Source: Bacillota bacterium (GTDB lineage: Bacteria; Bacillota; Proteinivoracia; UBA4975; VEMY01). Taken from it: DNA of 64,000 bases. Made by a program: the position numbers and the translations under genes. The notes beneath the pieces are model-generated. The model was not told the DNA's origin and searched no databases. It was given only the letters and a program-made list of their open reading frames with translations. This document shows positions 30,070 through 38,501 of this stretch, piece by piece (within the stretch, counting starts at the first letter, position 1; every line of letters begins with the position of its first letter). Location of the stretch: the NCBI GenBank assembly GCA_009711825.1, contig VEMY01000026.1:61302-125301 (forward strand), given 5' to 3'.

Positions 30070-30435
30070 ATGCGTGCCAAAACCTTATGGCAGAGCTTCT
30101 ACTACGCTTGGCAGGGTTTTCAGTATGCGTTGCGCACAGAACGTAACTTTCGTGTGCACATCCTCTCGGTAATCTTATTGGCCGCAATTATCTTCTGGCT
30201 GGATATCCCAGCTGTCGAAGCTGTCCTTTTGTTTGCGGCGGCTTTTGCCGTTTTGATTTGCGAGTTGTTTAACACGGCCATCGAGAAAACTATTGACCTG
30301 TATACAACGCGCATTCATCCACTGGCGAAAATCGCCAAAAATTGTGCCGCCGCTGCCGTTTTGCTTTCTGCTATATTTGCGCTGATTGCTGCTCTATTCA
30401 TAATTCTGCCCCGAATAATTGATTTTGTGAGGTGA
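30070..30435 (+). CDS. dgkA: Diacylglycerol kinase / undecaprenol kinase DgkA
   Basis: Small integral membrane kinase of 121 residues with three transmembrane helices. The family signature ELFNTAIEKTIDL follows AAAFAVLICE. In Gram-positives it chiefly phosphorylates undecaprenol. GGGAGG at 30055-30060 suits ATG 30070 better than TTG 30064. It lies 6 bases after ybeY. Confidence 0.92.
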   Translation: MRAKTLWQSFYYAWQGFQYALRTERNFRVHILSVILLAAIIFWLDIPAVEAVLLFAAAFAVLICELFNTAIEKTIDLYTTRIHPLAKIAKNCAAAAVLLSAIFALIAALFIILPRIIDFVR

Positions 30436-30441
30436 TGCCTG

Positions 30442-31497
30442 ATGACTGACCGGTGGCAAAAGAAATGTCTTAATGGATTGCTGATAGTCTTAAGTTTGAC
30501 AATCTGCCTTTCGGTTGTACAAGTACTGGCTGCCTTTGACATCATTAGTTTTAGCACCAAAGAGTTGCGGATTGTGCAAAATTATGCCCAGGGTTTGGTT
30601 GAAGCAAATTTGGACGCTGCAACTGAGCTGGGGATATCTGTCGACGATCCGCCCATCGCCTGGCCGGCCGTGAACATCCGAAACATGATCGATAATGCAA
30701 CCACTCCCGAGGAAGTTTACGACATCATAATGACCGAGATGAATGAACTTGAACGGCGGATTTGGGAACATGCAGATTACTCCCTTGCCCAAGATTTGAA
30801 ATATATTATTGGTCAAGACCCCAACCATGAGGAACTGGAATCATTCCCCCATGAAATTCACATCAGTTTTTCCGGTGATAATTATGTGGAAATTGAAGGC
30901 GGAGAGCACCTGTCGCCTGAAACGCAAGAACAGTTAATGAACTATAAAATCCCTGAAGCCTTGCGTTTACAGACTGTAGCGGTGGTCATTGATCTCGTTG
31001 ACGGCTTGCCTGTAACCGCGGCCAGGGAACCGGCTCTCGATGTGGGCTCGATTGTCCAGTTGGAGAACCAGTATAAGTTTCTTGAGCAAGAACTTCATCA
31101 GCTGCGGGCGCAGGCCGGTCATGCTGAACTTACCGGTCCCGGTCTCACTATATACCTCGATGATGCAGAGTTTCCCATCGATTCAACCGAGTGGTTTCAT
31201 GCCGAAGATTTTTACGAAATTGTCCATACATTGTTTGCAAATGGCGCCAAGGGAATTACAGTTGGTGGCAAACGACTGATAGCTTCAAGTTCTATACGCT
31301 GTGTCGGCGCTTTGGTGTATGTAAATAATGAGGCAATTGCAGGAAAGCCATGGGTGATTGTCGCTGTTGGCGATTCTGACGCAATGCTTGCAGCTCTGTC
31401 GCCTTTGTTTGATTACTTAACTGAGCAACGAGGCCTCCGGGTTGAGGTGATGGAAGAAGAAGAAATTCATCTGCCTGCCTACCGGCGTCGTCAATGA
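30442..31497 (+). CDS. DUF881 family protein (first copy)
   Basis: A 351-residue membrane-anchored protein with an N-terminal helix (about 10-32), a coiled part (QLENQYKFLEQELHQLRAQAG, from about 195) and a C-terminal DUF881 domain with LTGPGLTIYLDDA and ANGAKGITVGGKRL. DUF881 genes are usually near ftsZ or division genes in Firmicutes; here they sit between dgkA and cdd. It is paralogous to the next gene. Function unknown. Confidence 0.82.
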   Translation: MTDRWQKKCLNGLLIVLSLTICLSVVQVLAAFDIISFSTKELRIVQNYAQGLVEANLDAATELGISVDDPPIAWPAVNIRNMIDNATTPEEVYDIIMTEMNELERRIWEHADYSLAQDLKYIIGQDPNHEELESFPHEIHISFSGDNYVEIEGGEHLSPETQEQLMNYKIPEALRLQTVAVVIDLVDGLPVTAAREPALDVGSIVQLENQYKFLEQELHQLRAQAGHAELTGPGLTIYLDDAEFPIDSTEWFHAEDFYEIVHTLFANGAKGITVGGKRLIASSSIRCVGALVYVNNEAIAGKPWVIVAVGDSDAMLAALSPLFDYLTEQRGLRVEVMEEEEIHLPAYRRRQ

Positions 31498-31511
31498 GAG
31501 GGGTGAGCAAA

Positions 31512-32546
31512 TTGCCTAAACGCACACTCACTATAATTGCTGTCCTGGCAGGTTTGATATTTATCCTCAATGTGGTTGTATTCTATAATCAATCGGATAT
31601 TCGGGATTTGCGCTCGCAACCGCCGCTGGACACCTCTAAGGATTTTGCCAATCAGTTGGTGGAAAGCATGCGCAATCTTGCTACTGATTTGGGCGTAGAA
31701 GAGCGGGGTGCGGTTAAACAGGCCCTGGCTAAGCTCCATTATGATGTTTATTTGGCCAGGAGTCGTACAGAACTCGCCCAGCTTGTACAGCATGACGCCG
31801 CTGAAGTCAGGAATATTATCAGTTCTGAGTACATCAGGAGCAACGGTGAACAAGTGATGACCATATTAAACGAAGCCCCGGAAATCCAGGCGGTTGGTTC
31901 TAAAACGGTGCTGACTCTGGAGCCGCTGCCCGATGGTGGTTTGGCAGCCCGTGATTCCAACCGGCTTACCGATGCAACTGTCGCGCAATTGGCCGAGGTC
32001 CCAACCCTATTCAGCCACGACTATTTCCGCAATCTATTTGACAGTTTTTATGACCAGTCAGTGATTAATATTGAGATAGAAAATGGCACAGCCCGTATAA
32101 TCCAACCCGAGTCCGATTATGATAGTGTTGCTTACTGGGAGCGGGAAATTCAGGCTCTCCGTAACGAATATAACCGTACTGCCCAATTGGCCGGCTATGG
32201 TGAACTATCCGGGGCAGGCATAGAGTTTCGGATTCGGCCTGCACAGGGCATTCAGGCTGAGGATGTGCGAAATTTAGTGGGTGAGATTTTTGATGCTGAA
32301 GCCCTGGGGGTTACAATTGACGGAAAGCGGATGACTGCAACCAGTTTTATCATCGACGGCGATAATGGCATTATCGTCGATGGTTCTCGTATCCGTACCA
32401 ATCCTCTTGTTATCCAGGCAGTGGGGGATTACGACACTATAAACTCTGCTGTATTCCTGCTCTTTGACCAGATTTGGCTCCCTGGACAGTTCGAAATTGA
32501 GGCTGAACCCAGAGAAAACTTAACTCTGCCCGCAAAAACACGTTAG
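31512..32546 (+). CDS. DUF881 family protein (second copy)
   Basis: A 344-residue paralogue of the preceding gene, with an N-terminal helix, the coiled part WEREIQALRNEYNRTAQLAG and a DUF881 domain (LSGAGIEFRIRPA; GEIFDAEALGVTIDGKRMTA). GAGGGGTGA (31498-31506) points to TTG 31512; ATG 31494, overlapping the previous stop, has no ribosome site. The two copies are clearly diverged. Confidence 0.8.
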   Translation: MPKRTLTIIAVLAGLIFILNVVVFYNQSDIRDLRSQPPLDTSKDFANQLVESMRNLATDLGVEERGAVKQALAKLHYDVYLARSRTELAQLVQHDAAEVRNIISSEYIRSNGEQVMTILNEAPEIQAVGSKTVLTLEPLPDGGLAARDSNRLTDATVAQLAEVPTLFSHDYFRNLFDSFYDQSVINIEIENGTARIIQPESDYDSVAYWEREIQALRNEYNRTAQLAGYGELSGAGIEFRIRPAQGIQAEDVRNLVGEIFDAEALGVTIDGKRMTATSFIIDGDNGIIVDGSRIRTNPLVIQAVGDYDTINSAVFLLFDQIWLPGQFEIEAEPRENLTLPAKTR

Positions 32547-32558
32547 GAGGGAAGCTAG

Positions 32559-32972
32559 GTGACGAAAGGGGACTATCATCAACGTCTGGTTGGGGCAGCG
32601 CTCAAGGCCAGGGAACAGGCCTACGTGCCTTACTCTATGTATCGTGTGGGGGCGGCTGTGCTTACCCGTAGCGGAAAAATATACAGCGGTTGCAATATCG
32701 AAAATTCTTCGTACGGCCTTACTGTCTGTGCAGAACGAACGGCAATTTTTAAAGCAATCTCTGAGGGGGAACAGGAGTTTAAGGCAATAGCCGTTGCCGT
32801 TGATACAGAGCAGCCGGCGACGCCCTGTGGCGCCTGCCGACAGGTCATGAGTGAGTTTTTTACCGACAATACGGAAATTATATTGATAAATACAGCTGGC
32901 CACGGCGATATCACCACCATTTCCCAGCTGTTGCCAGCTGCGTTTACACCCAGGAACTTGAATGAAAGGTAG
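32559..32972 (+). CDS. cdd: Cytidine deaminase
   Basis: Homotetrameric zinc enzyme turning cytidine and deoxycytidine into (deoxy)uridine. The 137-residue protein carries VCAERTAIFKAI and the PCGACRQVMSEF zinc-site motif with YVPYSMYRVGAAV upstream. GTG 32559 follows AGGAGGGAAG. It is followed directly by era, as in B. subtilis. Confidence 0.96.
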   Translation: MTKGDYHQRLVGAALKAREQAYVPYSMYRVGAAVLTRSGKIYSGCNIENSSYGLTVCAERTAIFKAISEGEQEFKAIAVAVDTEQPATPCGACRQVMSEFFTDNTEIILINTAGHGDITTISQLLPAAFTPRNLNER

Positions 32973-32980
32973 GTGGAATT

Positions 32981-33841
32981 ATTAAAACAGGTTTTGTCGC
33001 AGTTGTTGGTGCTCCCAATGCAGGAAAGTCGACCTTGATTAATGCGCTTTTACAAGAACCGTTTTTGATTACTTCGGAAAAGCATCAGACAACCCGTAAA
33101 CATGTTCGTTGTATTCTCACTGGTTCCGACTACCAGATAATCTTTGTCGATACTCCCGGGACCCAGGTGCCCAAAAACAAGTTGGGCGAATACATGGCCG
33201 CTGAAATCGGGAGGGCCGCTGAAGACGCAGACTTGGTTTTGGTTATTATCGATGCGACCAAGGCGGACAAACAATCCTGGCTTGAATTCAGCGCCAAGAT
33301 TCCCCATGTTCTGGTTTTGAACAAGATTGATTTGTTGGAGCAGGATGTTGTGATTGAACTTTTAAGCCGGTTTGAGACCGAAGGGAAATTTGAGGCGGTT
33401 GTGCCCGTGTCTGCAAGCGAAGCGGTTAACATGGATAAGCTGATTGATACACTGAAGATGTTGCTGCCAGAGGGCGAGATGCTCTACCCGGAAGATCAAT
33501 TACTGGATACAGACCTGCGGTTTGTGGCGTCAGAGGTTATTCGCGAGCAAGCGCTGAAACTCTTAAATGATGAAGTCCCCCACGGGGTGGCTGTCGAGAT
33601 AGAGCAGTTCAGGGAGTCGGATGCTGAAGCCAAGATTCAGGCCAGTATCATTGTCGAAAAAGAATCCCATAAGCCAATTGTTATTGGCCGGGGAGGGCAA
33701 ATGCTGGGCCGCATCGGCAAATCCGCTCGCATGAAGCTTACAGAATTACTTAATGTACCCGTGCACCTGAAACTGTTTGTAAAGGTTCGAAAAAATTGGC
33801 GTAAAGACCCTGTTCAACTGAAAGCGTTGGGCTATAAGTAA
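32981..33841 (+). CDS. era: GTPase Era, apparently starting at ATT
   Basis: Essential 16S rRNA-binding GTPase in 30S assembly, about 286 residues. G1 is GAPNAGKST, G3 DTPG, G4 NKID, and the C-terminal KH domain contains IVIGRGGQMLGRIG. No ATG, GTG or TTG lies between the in-frame TGA at 32963 and TTG 33035, which is already past the P-loop. The conserved N-terminus (KTGFVAVVGAPNAGK) therefore must begin at ATT 32981 or ATT 32978, just after AGGTAGGTGG at 32967-32976. AUU starts are known for E. coli infC. A sequencing error is the alternative. The gene continues into recO with a one-base overlap. Confidence 0.88.
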   Translation: MKTGFVAVVGAPNAGKSTLINALLQEPFLITSEKHQTTRKHVRCILTGSDYQIIFVDTPGTQVPKNKLGEYMAAEIGRAAEDADLVLVIIDATKADKQSWLEFSAKIPHVLVLNKIDLLEQDVVIELLSRFETEGKFEAVVPVSASEAVNMDKLIDTLKMLLPEGEMLYPEDQLLDTDLRFVASEVIREQALKLLNDEVPHGVAVEIEQFRESDAEAKIQASIIVEKESHKPIVIGRGGQMLGRIGKSARMKLTELLNVPVHLKLFVKVRKNWRKDPVQLKALGYK

Positions 33842-34602
33842 TGCGCCTGCAGAAACAGAAAGGGCTTGTGGTCCATGTTTTTGGCTTTGGCGAGGCAGAC
33901 TTAATTGTCTGGTTATTTACAGAATCCGGCAACATGCTTCGTTTTGTTGCCAAAGGCGCCCGGAAAACCAAGAGCCGCTTCAGCGCTCCAGTCCAACAAT
34001 TTGTTTATGGTGAGTATGTATTATATTATGGCAAGGGTTTACCCTACCTGCGCCAGGCAGATATCAGCCGTTCTTTTCGTAATCTTCGCAACGATTTGCA
34101 GAAATGCACGGCAAGTTTCGCGATTTTAGAATTATGTCGATTACTTGTGGCTGAAGAAGCAGGAGAGGAAAGTGCATTTAAGCTCGCCAAGGATTATCTT
34201 GAGCTACTAGATTCTAACCCCTGGTCGGCGATGGTGTTTGAGGGATGCCGGTTGCAGTTTTTAGCCAGCCTGGGGTATGGACTTGATTTTTCTGTTTGTG
34301 CTCGATGTTATCAGTCACTGGCCCAGGGGAGCTTATGCCCCGATTCCGGTGGCGTTATTTGCCCAGAGTGTCGCGGGCAAGGTGAGCACCTGCTCTGGAT
34401 AAGGTCAGACATACTCAACATACTGCGCCGACTTAGCGGCACTGAGCTGAATAAACTTGACAAGCTTTCTGTTACTGACCAGCAAGCCCGGGAGTGCTCC
34501 GGGATTGTTGATACTCTTATATTTTCCCTTACAGAGGGAAAGACTAAAATGCAGTCATTCCGGAATCAGATTTTATATCCTGTTTGCGACGACTGCCCAT
34601 AA
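33841..34602 (+). CDS. recO: DNA repair protein RecO
   Basis: RecFOR-pathway mediator that loads RecA on SSB-coated DNA. The 253-residue protein has an N-terminal OB fold (QKGLVVHVFGFGEADLIVWLF) and a C-terminal part with a zinc ribbon (CARC ... CPEC, residues about 154-176). Its ATG overlaps the era stop by one base. In Bacillus glyQ-glyS follow; here only a GlyS-like gene does. Confidence 0.95.
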   Translation: MRLQKQKGLVVHVFGFGEADLIVWLFTESGNMLRFVAKGARKTKSRFSAPVQQFVYGEYVLYYGKGLPYLRQADISRSFRNLRNDLQKCTASFAILELCRLLVAEEAGEESAFKLAKDYLELLDSNPWSAMVFEGCRLQFLASLGYGLDFSVCARCYQSLAQGSLCPDSGGVICPECRGQGEHLLWIRSDILNILRRLSGTELNKLDKLSVTDQQARECSGIVDTLIFSLTEGKTKMQSFRNQILYPVCDDCP

Positions 34603-34607
34603 CCTCC

Positions 34608-34634
34608 ACCCTTCGACAGAGGTTGAAGGGTTTT
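34608..34634 (+). terminator. Probable terminator after recO
   Basis: ACCCTTC and GAAGGGT pair across ten bases, followed by TTTT. An overlapping AACCTC/GAGGTT pairing competes, so strength is uncertain. Confidence 0.5.
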
Positions 34635-34668
34635 ACTGTTAATTCCTGTAATTAAGGGGAGATATATT

Positions 34669-36528
34669 TTGCAGCTCCAAAGTAACTTGTTGATTGAACT
34701 CTCTTTTGACGGTTTGGGGTACCGGCGGGTTCCCAAGGCCGCGGAACTTCTATTTGAAGCTGTTAAACAGAGTATGCTTAAGCATGAAATCGAGTACAGC
34801 CGCTCCGAACTTTATTTCAGTGTGCGAAGAATTGTCGTCTGGCTAAACAGCGGTGAACCGGAGGAGCAGATTATCTCCCAGTCTACTATCGAAATTGCCT
34901 TGGGGGACGCCTTGAACCAGTTTAAACGCTGCCTTTCCGACTGTTGGGAGCAAGTAGTTAATGTTCTCGCTCTTTATGGCGACGAATTGCTGGCTGTCAG
35001 GCTTAGCGATTTTGAAGTTGCAAACTGGACTCCGGATAACACCGGTCAGTTACTCGAGATAACAAGTGTTGAAAGCTACTGGGCTCTTATGGAGAGCCAG
35101 GGTGTTTTGATAGATAATCGAGAACGGGAAGATTATCTGCGTAAGCTTCTGGCTGAAGGTGCAGCAGAATTGGGTGGTGAAATCAGTGCAGAATCGCTAT
35201 TAAATGAAGTTTTGATATCTGTAGAAAAGCCTGAGGTGATCAAGGTTACTTTCCCTCAGCAACACCTCCAGTTTCCCGAGCAGCTGCTGCGAATTGTACT
35301 TCTGGATAATAACGTGTTTCCTTTGTACAGGGATGGAGAATTAATCTGTCGGGGTCTAGTGGTTGTGGACGCTGACACTGTGGATGATGAACGCTTCCAG
35401 GCCCTGCTTGACAAGAGCTTGGCACATATTGCCAATATTTATCACAGGGATCTTAATCTCAAACCGGCGGTCAGAGAACAAATGTTACGGGCAACAGCTT
35501 ATAAGACCGGCTTGGGCAGCTTATGGGATAAACAGAAACGGATTTTAAAACAAAGCATTACAATTATCGACTTGTTGGATGCCGGCAAGCAGGTGGAAGA
35601 AGTGGCAGAAAAAGCTGCACGTATCTGTAAAGCAGATACTGTCACCCAGGTCTGCAAACATTTCCCGCAAATGCAGGGGCATATGGGAGAACAACTGGCT
35701 ATCCATTTGGGTGAGCCTGATGTTGTTGGCGTTGCAATCCGGGAACACTTGTGTCCGGGCACCTACTGCTCCAAATTGCCGCATACTTTGGTTGGAGCTG
35801 TGTTGGGCATTGCCGACCGACTCGATGATATCTGCGGTTACTACCATCTAGATGAGTTGAGTTTTTCCCGCTATCGGGAGGTAAAGCAGTTATTTGACCA
35901 GATAATCCAGATTGTCGACAGCGTTGCCCTCGATTTATCGCTGGCCCGTTTGCTACGTTTTTCTTTGTCTCTTTATGAATCTCAGGGGCTTGTTCCCTGG
36001 CAGCGTAAAGACCTTGACAAATTGTTAAAGATATTTCTTGAACGCTTGGGTGCATATCTTCGACAGCAAAATTATGGGGAAAAGAGCATCCGTGCGCTAC
36101 TGGCAGTTAGGCCGACCAATGTCTATACAGCAATAGAAAGAGTGAAATTGCTTGATTCAGGTGAAGAAAGGGATTTGGTGGATGATTGTATAGCTGTGGC
36201 CGCTATGGTGGAAAAAAACTGTCCCAGAGGCTATAATTATGAAGAGTCAGCCCGGGAATTTTTGGAGACAAGCGCTGAAAAGGACTTGTTTGAATTGCTT
36301 CTGGTTCTCAAAGATGAGGTAGAATCAGAACTTGAGCAACGCAAATTCCGACAGGCACTGGCTGGATTAGCCAGGTTGAAAAATCCGCTGGCCCGATTCA
36401 CTGAAAGTGTCCATCTAGATTTCGATGATATGCCTGTTACCATGAACCGCCTGGGGCTGTTGAGCGAAATCAGAGAGTTGTTATGGGAATTTGCCGATTT
36501 TACAAAACTGGAACCTACGGAGGTGTAA
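34669..36528 (+). CDS. Orphan glycyl-tRNA synthetase beta-subunit-like protein
   Basis: A 619-residue protein clearly related to GlyS, the beta subunit of the alpha2-beta2 glycyl-tRNA synthetase, though shorter (family about 690) and diverged at the N-terminus. Best matches: GLGSLWDKQKRI near 281-292, KADTVTQVCKHFPQMQGHMG near 321-340, VGVAIREHLCPG, GAVLGIADRLDDICG, and the C-terminal MNRLGLLSEIRELLWEFADFTKL. GlyS carries tRNA-binding and anticodon-binding modules, whereas the aminoacylation site is in GlyQ. No glyQ is present here although recO is immediately upstream, exactly where glyQ-glyS lie in Bacillus. TTG 34669 follows AAGGGGAGA. It may be a tRNA-binding remnant in a cell that uses single-chain GlyRS, or a repurposed protein. 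No T-box fits in the 66-base leader. Confidence 0.75.
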   Translation: MQLQSNLLIELSFDGLGYRRVPKAAELLFEAVKQSMLKHEIEYSRSELYFSVRRIVVWLNSGEPEEQIISQSTIEIALGDALNQFKRCLSDCWEQVVNVLALYGDELLAVRLSDFEVANWTPDNTGQLLEITSVESYWALMESQGVLIDNREREDYLRKLLAEGAAELGGEISAESLLNEVLISVEKPEVIKVTFPQQHLQFPEQLLRIVLLDNNVFPLYRDGELICRGLVVVDADTVDDERFQALLDKSLAHIANIYHRDLNLKPAVREQMLRATAYKTGLGSLWDKQKRILKQSITIIDLLDAGKQVEEVAEKAARICKADTVTQVCKHFPQMQGHMGEQLAIHLGEPDVVGVAIREHLCPGTYCSKLPHTLVGAVLGIADRLDDICGYYHLDELSFSRYREVKQLFDQIIQIVDSVALDLSLARLLRFSLSLYESQGLVPWQRKDLDKLLKIFLERLGAYLRQQNYGEKSIRALLAVRPTNVYTAIERVKLLDSGEERDLVDDCIAVAAMVEKNCPRGYNYEESAREFLETSAEKDLFELLLVLKDEVESELEQRKFRQALAGLARLKNPLARFTESVHLDFDDMPVTMNRLGLLSEIRELLWEFADFTKLEPTEV

Positions 36529-36531
36529 AAT

Positions 36532-37116
36532 ATGCCTGAACCCGGTATCGTTCAAATTTATACTGGTAACAGCAAAGGCAAGACGACGGCTGCCATAGGA
36601 CAAACTATCCGCGCAATCGGGCACGGTTGGCGCGCAGCGTTTATTCAGTTTATGAAGGGCAGTAGTTACTATGGAGAGCTTACAACATTGACGAAGTTGG
36701 CGCCGGCTGTTGAGGTTTGGCAATATGGACGCATATGTTCCCATAATGCATTGATTAAGCAAGGAGAAAGCGATTGCCTGGCCTGTGGTCAATGTTTTGT
36801 CGAGAAAGGCAAAGCGACTGATTTTGACCACTTTTACTCAAAGAAAGCTGTGGAGCGTAGCCTCAACATAGTCGGCGGTGGCGAGTTCCAATTAGTTGTT
36901 CTGGATGAAATCCTTAATGCTGTTTACTTTGAATTGGTAACTGAAGCCACCGTCCATGAAATCATTGATAAAAAACCAGCCTCGGTGGAGCTGATTCTCA
37001 CGGGTCGAAACCTGACTGATTCGATTGCAGAGCGGGCACAGTTAATTACCGAAATGAAACAGGTGCGACACCCTTATGAAGTTGGCATTCCGGCCAGAAG
37101 AGGGATTGAATATTAA
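36532..37116 (+). CDS. cobO: Cob(I)yrinic acid a,c-diamide adenosyltransferase, CobO/BtuR type
   Basis: P-loop adenosyltransferase family of 194 residues that makes the Co-adenosyl bond of corrinoids. Walker A is IYTGNSKGKTTAAIGQ, then AAFIQFMKGSSYYGEL and VVLDEILNAVYF. It carries a DCLACGQC cysteine cluster (about residue 80) not typical of the family's proteobacterial members. ATG 36532 follows GGAGGTG. No other cobalamin gene is near; the orphan GlyS-like gene is four bases upstream. Confidence 0.85.
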   Translation: MPEPGIVQIYTGNSKGKTTAAIGQTIRAIGHGWRAAFIQFMKGSSYYGELTTLTKLAPAVEVWQYGRICSHNALIKQGESDCLACGQCFVEKGKATDFDHFYSKKAVERSLNIVGGGEFQLVVLDEILNAVYFELVTEATVHEIIDKKPASVELILTGRNLTDSIAERAQLITEMKQVRHPYEVGIPARRGIEY

Positions 37117-37283
37117 TGAATGAGCAGTTCCTTGACCGGGTGGAAGGTCTGGCAATCCGTGCTGTGCTTGGATTACTATTGCTGCTGGTCATTTTTCAGT
37201 ACGTTTTGAGCGTGCCTGCATGCGCTCGCAACCTTATATTGTTGGAGAAGTTTGAGGGGACTGATTATGTGTGGATGGAATGA
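37116..37283 (+). CDS. Small single-pass membrane protein
   Basis: A 55-residue protein, unrecognised, that starts at ATG 37116 overlapping the cobO stop (TAATG) and overlaps the aroH start by 13 bases. A hydrophobic helix (AIRAVLGLLLLLVIFQYVL, residues about 13-31) is preceded by a short charged N-terminus and followed by VPACARN and an acidic tail. The tight fit between both neighbours supports it as a real gene. No close ribosome site is obvious, so translation may be coupled to cobO. Confidence 0.55.
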   Translation: MNEQFLDRVEGLAIRAVLGLLLLLVIFQYVLSVPACARNLILLEKFEGTDYVWME

Positions 37284-37642
37284 TAAGTGGGGCAATTAGG
37301 GGCGCCACGGCGCCGGTGGAAAATACTCGTCAGAGTATCGCCACTGCCGCGGTGGAACTGGTAAGTCAGATCTGCCTCAGAAATCAGCTGCAAAGCGCTG
37401 ATATTGTATACATAATGTTTTCCGCAACCCAGGATTTGGACGCCGCATACCCTGCCGAGGCGGTTAGGGCTGTCGGCTTTCAGCAGGTTCCTATGTTTTG
37501 TGTCCAGGAAATGCATGTAGTAAATTCACTGGCCGCCTGCCTCCGAGTTTTGGTAGTCACAAACAAGCCAGGGGAGTACCGGCCTCAGCATGTTTACTTG
37601 GGTGCAGCCCAGGGGTTGCGTCCGGATCTGGTGGAGGAATAA
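37271..37642 (+). CDS. aroH: Chorismate mutase, AroH type
   Basis: Converts chorismate to prephenate. The 123-residue protein matches the monofunctional Bacillus type: SGAIRGATAPVENTRQSI, MFSATQDLDAAYPAEAVRA, CVQEMHVVNSLAACLRVL and HVYLGAAQGLRPDL. GTG 37271 is used; ATG 37280 would keep the domain and is an alternative start, while AGGGG at 37255-37259 favours GTG. The DAHP synthase gene follows three bases later. Confidence 0.93.
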   Translation: MDGMISGAIRGATAPVENTRQSIATAAVELVSQICLRNQLQSADIVYIMFSATQDLDAAYPAEAVRAVGFQQVPMFCVQEMHVVNSLAACLRVLVVTNKPGEYRPQHVYLGAAQGLRPDLVEE

Positions 37643-37645
37643 GCA

Positions 37646-38476
37646 ATGAGCAGATACATGTATGAAAAACACTATCCTGGTCACAAGTCGGTATTTAAGC
37701 TCAATGATATTGCCATTGGCGAAGACTTTGTCATTGCAGCCGGACCTTGCGCCGTTGAGAGTGAACAGCAGTTGAAGGCGGTAATAAACCAAATTTACCC
37801 CTATGTCCATGTGGTCAGGGGAGGCCTATTTAAGGCGAGAACCTCTCCCCACGCTTTTAGCGGTGTCGGCAGCAGCGGAATTGATTGGTTGACAGAGGTC
37901 AGCCAAAAATATGACAAGCCCGTGGTTGTTGAGGCTCTTGATAGAGAACAATTAGCGCTATTGGCTCCCAAAATAGATATCATTCAGATTGGCGCCCGTA
38001 ACATGTATAATTACCCTTTGTTGGCGGCGGCTGCGGCCACAGAACGGATTATCTTGCTTAAGCGGCACTTTGCAGCCACTGTGGACGAGTTATTGTTGGC
38101 TGCCGAGCATATACTCACCCAGGGTAATCCCAATGTCATTCTTTGTGAACGTGGAATCAGGACATTTGAAACAAGGACTCGTAATTGCCTCGATTTGGGC
38201 GCGGTTGCAGCTTTGAAGCAATTAACGCATTTGCCGATTTTTGTGGACCCTTCCCATGCCGCCGGCGATGCCAGTCTTGTCCCCCCATTATGCCGTGCTG
38301 CTGTGGCCGCCGGCGCAGACGGGTTATTGCTTGAGGTGCATCAGGCGCCTGCCAAGGCGCTGTCGGATGGCCCCCAATCGCTGACCCCCAGCCAACTGAA
38401 GCAGATATGTGTTGACGTTAATGCAATCCTGTCTGGAGTTTTTTGCAGGGATTCAAGAATTAACGTCGAATTTTAA
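37646..38476 (+). CDS. aroF: 3-deoxy-7-phosphoheptulonate (DAHP) synthase, AroA/KDO8P-synthase type
   Basis: First step of the shikimate pathway from phosphoenolpyruvate and erythrose 4-phosphate. The 276-residue type I-beta enzyme shows AAGPCAVESEQQL, FKARTSPHAFSGVG, QIGARNMYNYPLL, LKRHFAAT and the closing FVDPSHAAGD. It lacks the N-terminal ACT-like regulatory extension of feedback-controlled forms, so inhibition may differ. GGAGG supports ATG 37646. Paired with aroH. Confidence 0.93.
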   Translation: MSRYMYEKHYPGHKSVFKLNDIAIGEDFVIAAGPCAVESEQQLKAVINQIYPYVHVVRGGLFKARTSPHAFSGVGSSGIDWLTEVSQKYDKPVVVEALDREQLALLAPKIDIIQIGARNMYNYPLLAAAAATERIILLKRHFAATVDELLLAAEHILTQGNPNVILCERGIRTFETRTRNCLDLGAVAALKQLTHLPIFVDPSHAAGDASLVPPLCRAAVAAGADGLLLEVHQAPAKALSDGPQSLTPSQLKQICVDVNAILSGVFCRDSRINVEF

Positions 38477-38501
38477 AGGGTAGGACAAATGGAGGTTGGC
38501 A

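Noticed and set aside
34603..34668. T-box riboswitch before the GlyS-like gene
   Set aside because: The interval is only 66 bases, too short for a T-box and without its conserved core; likewise the asnS leader.
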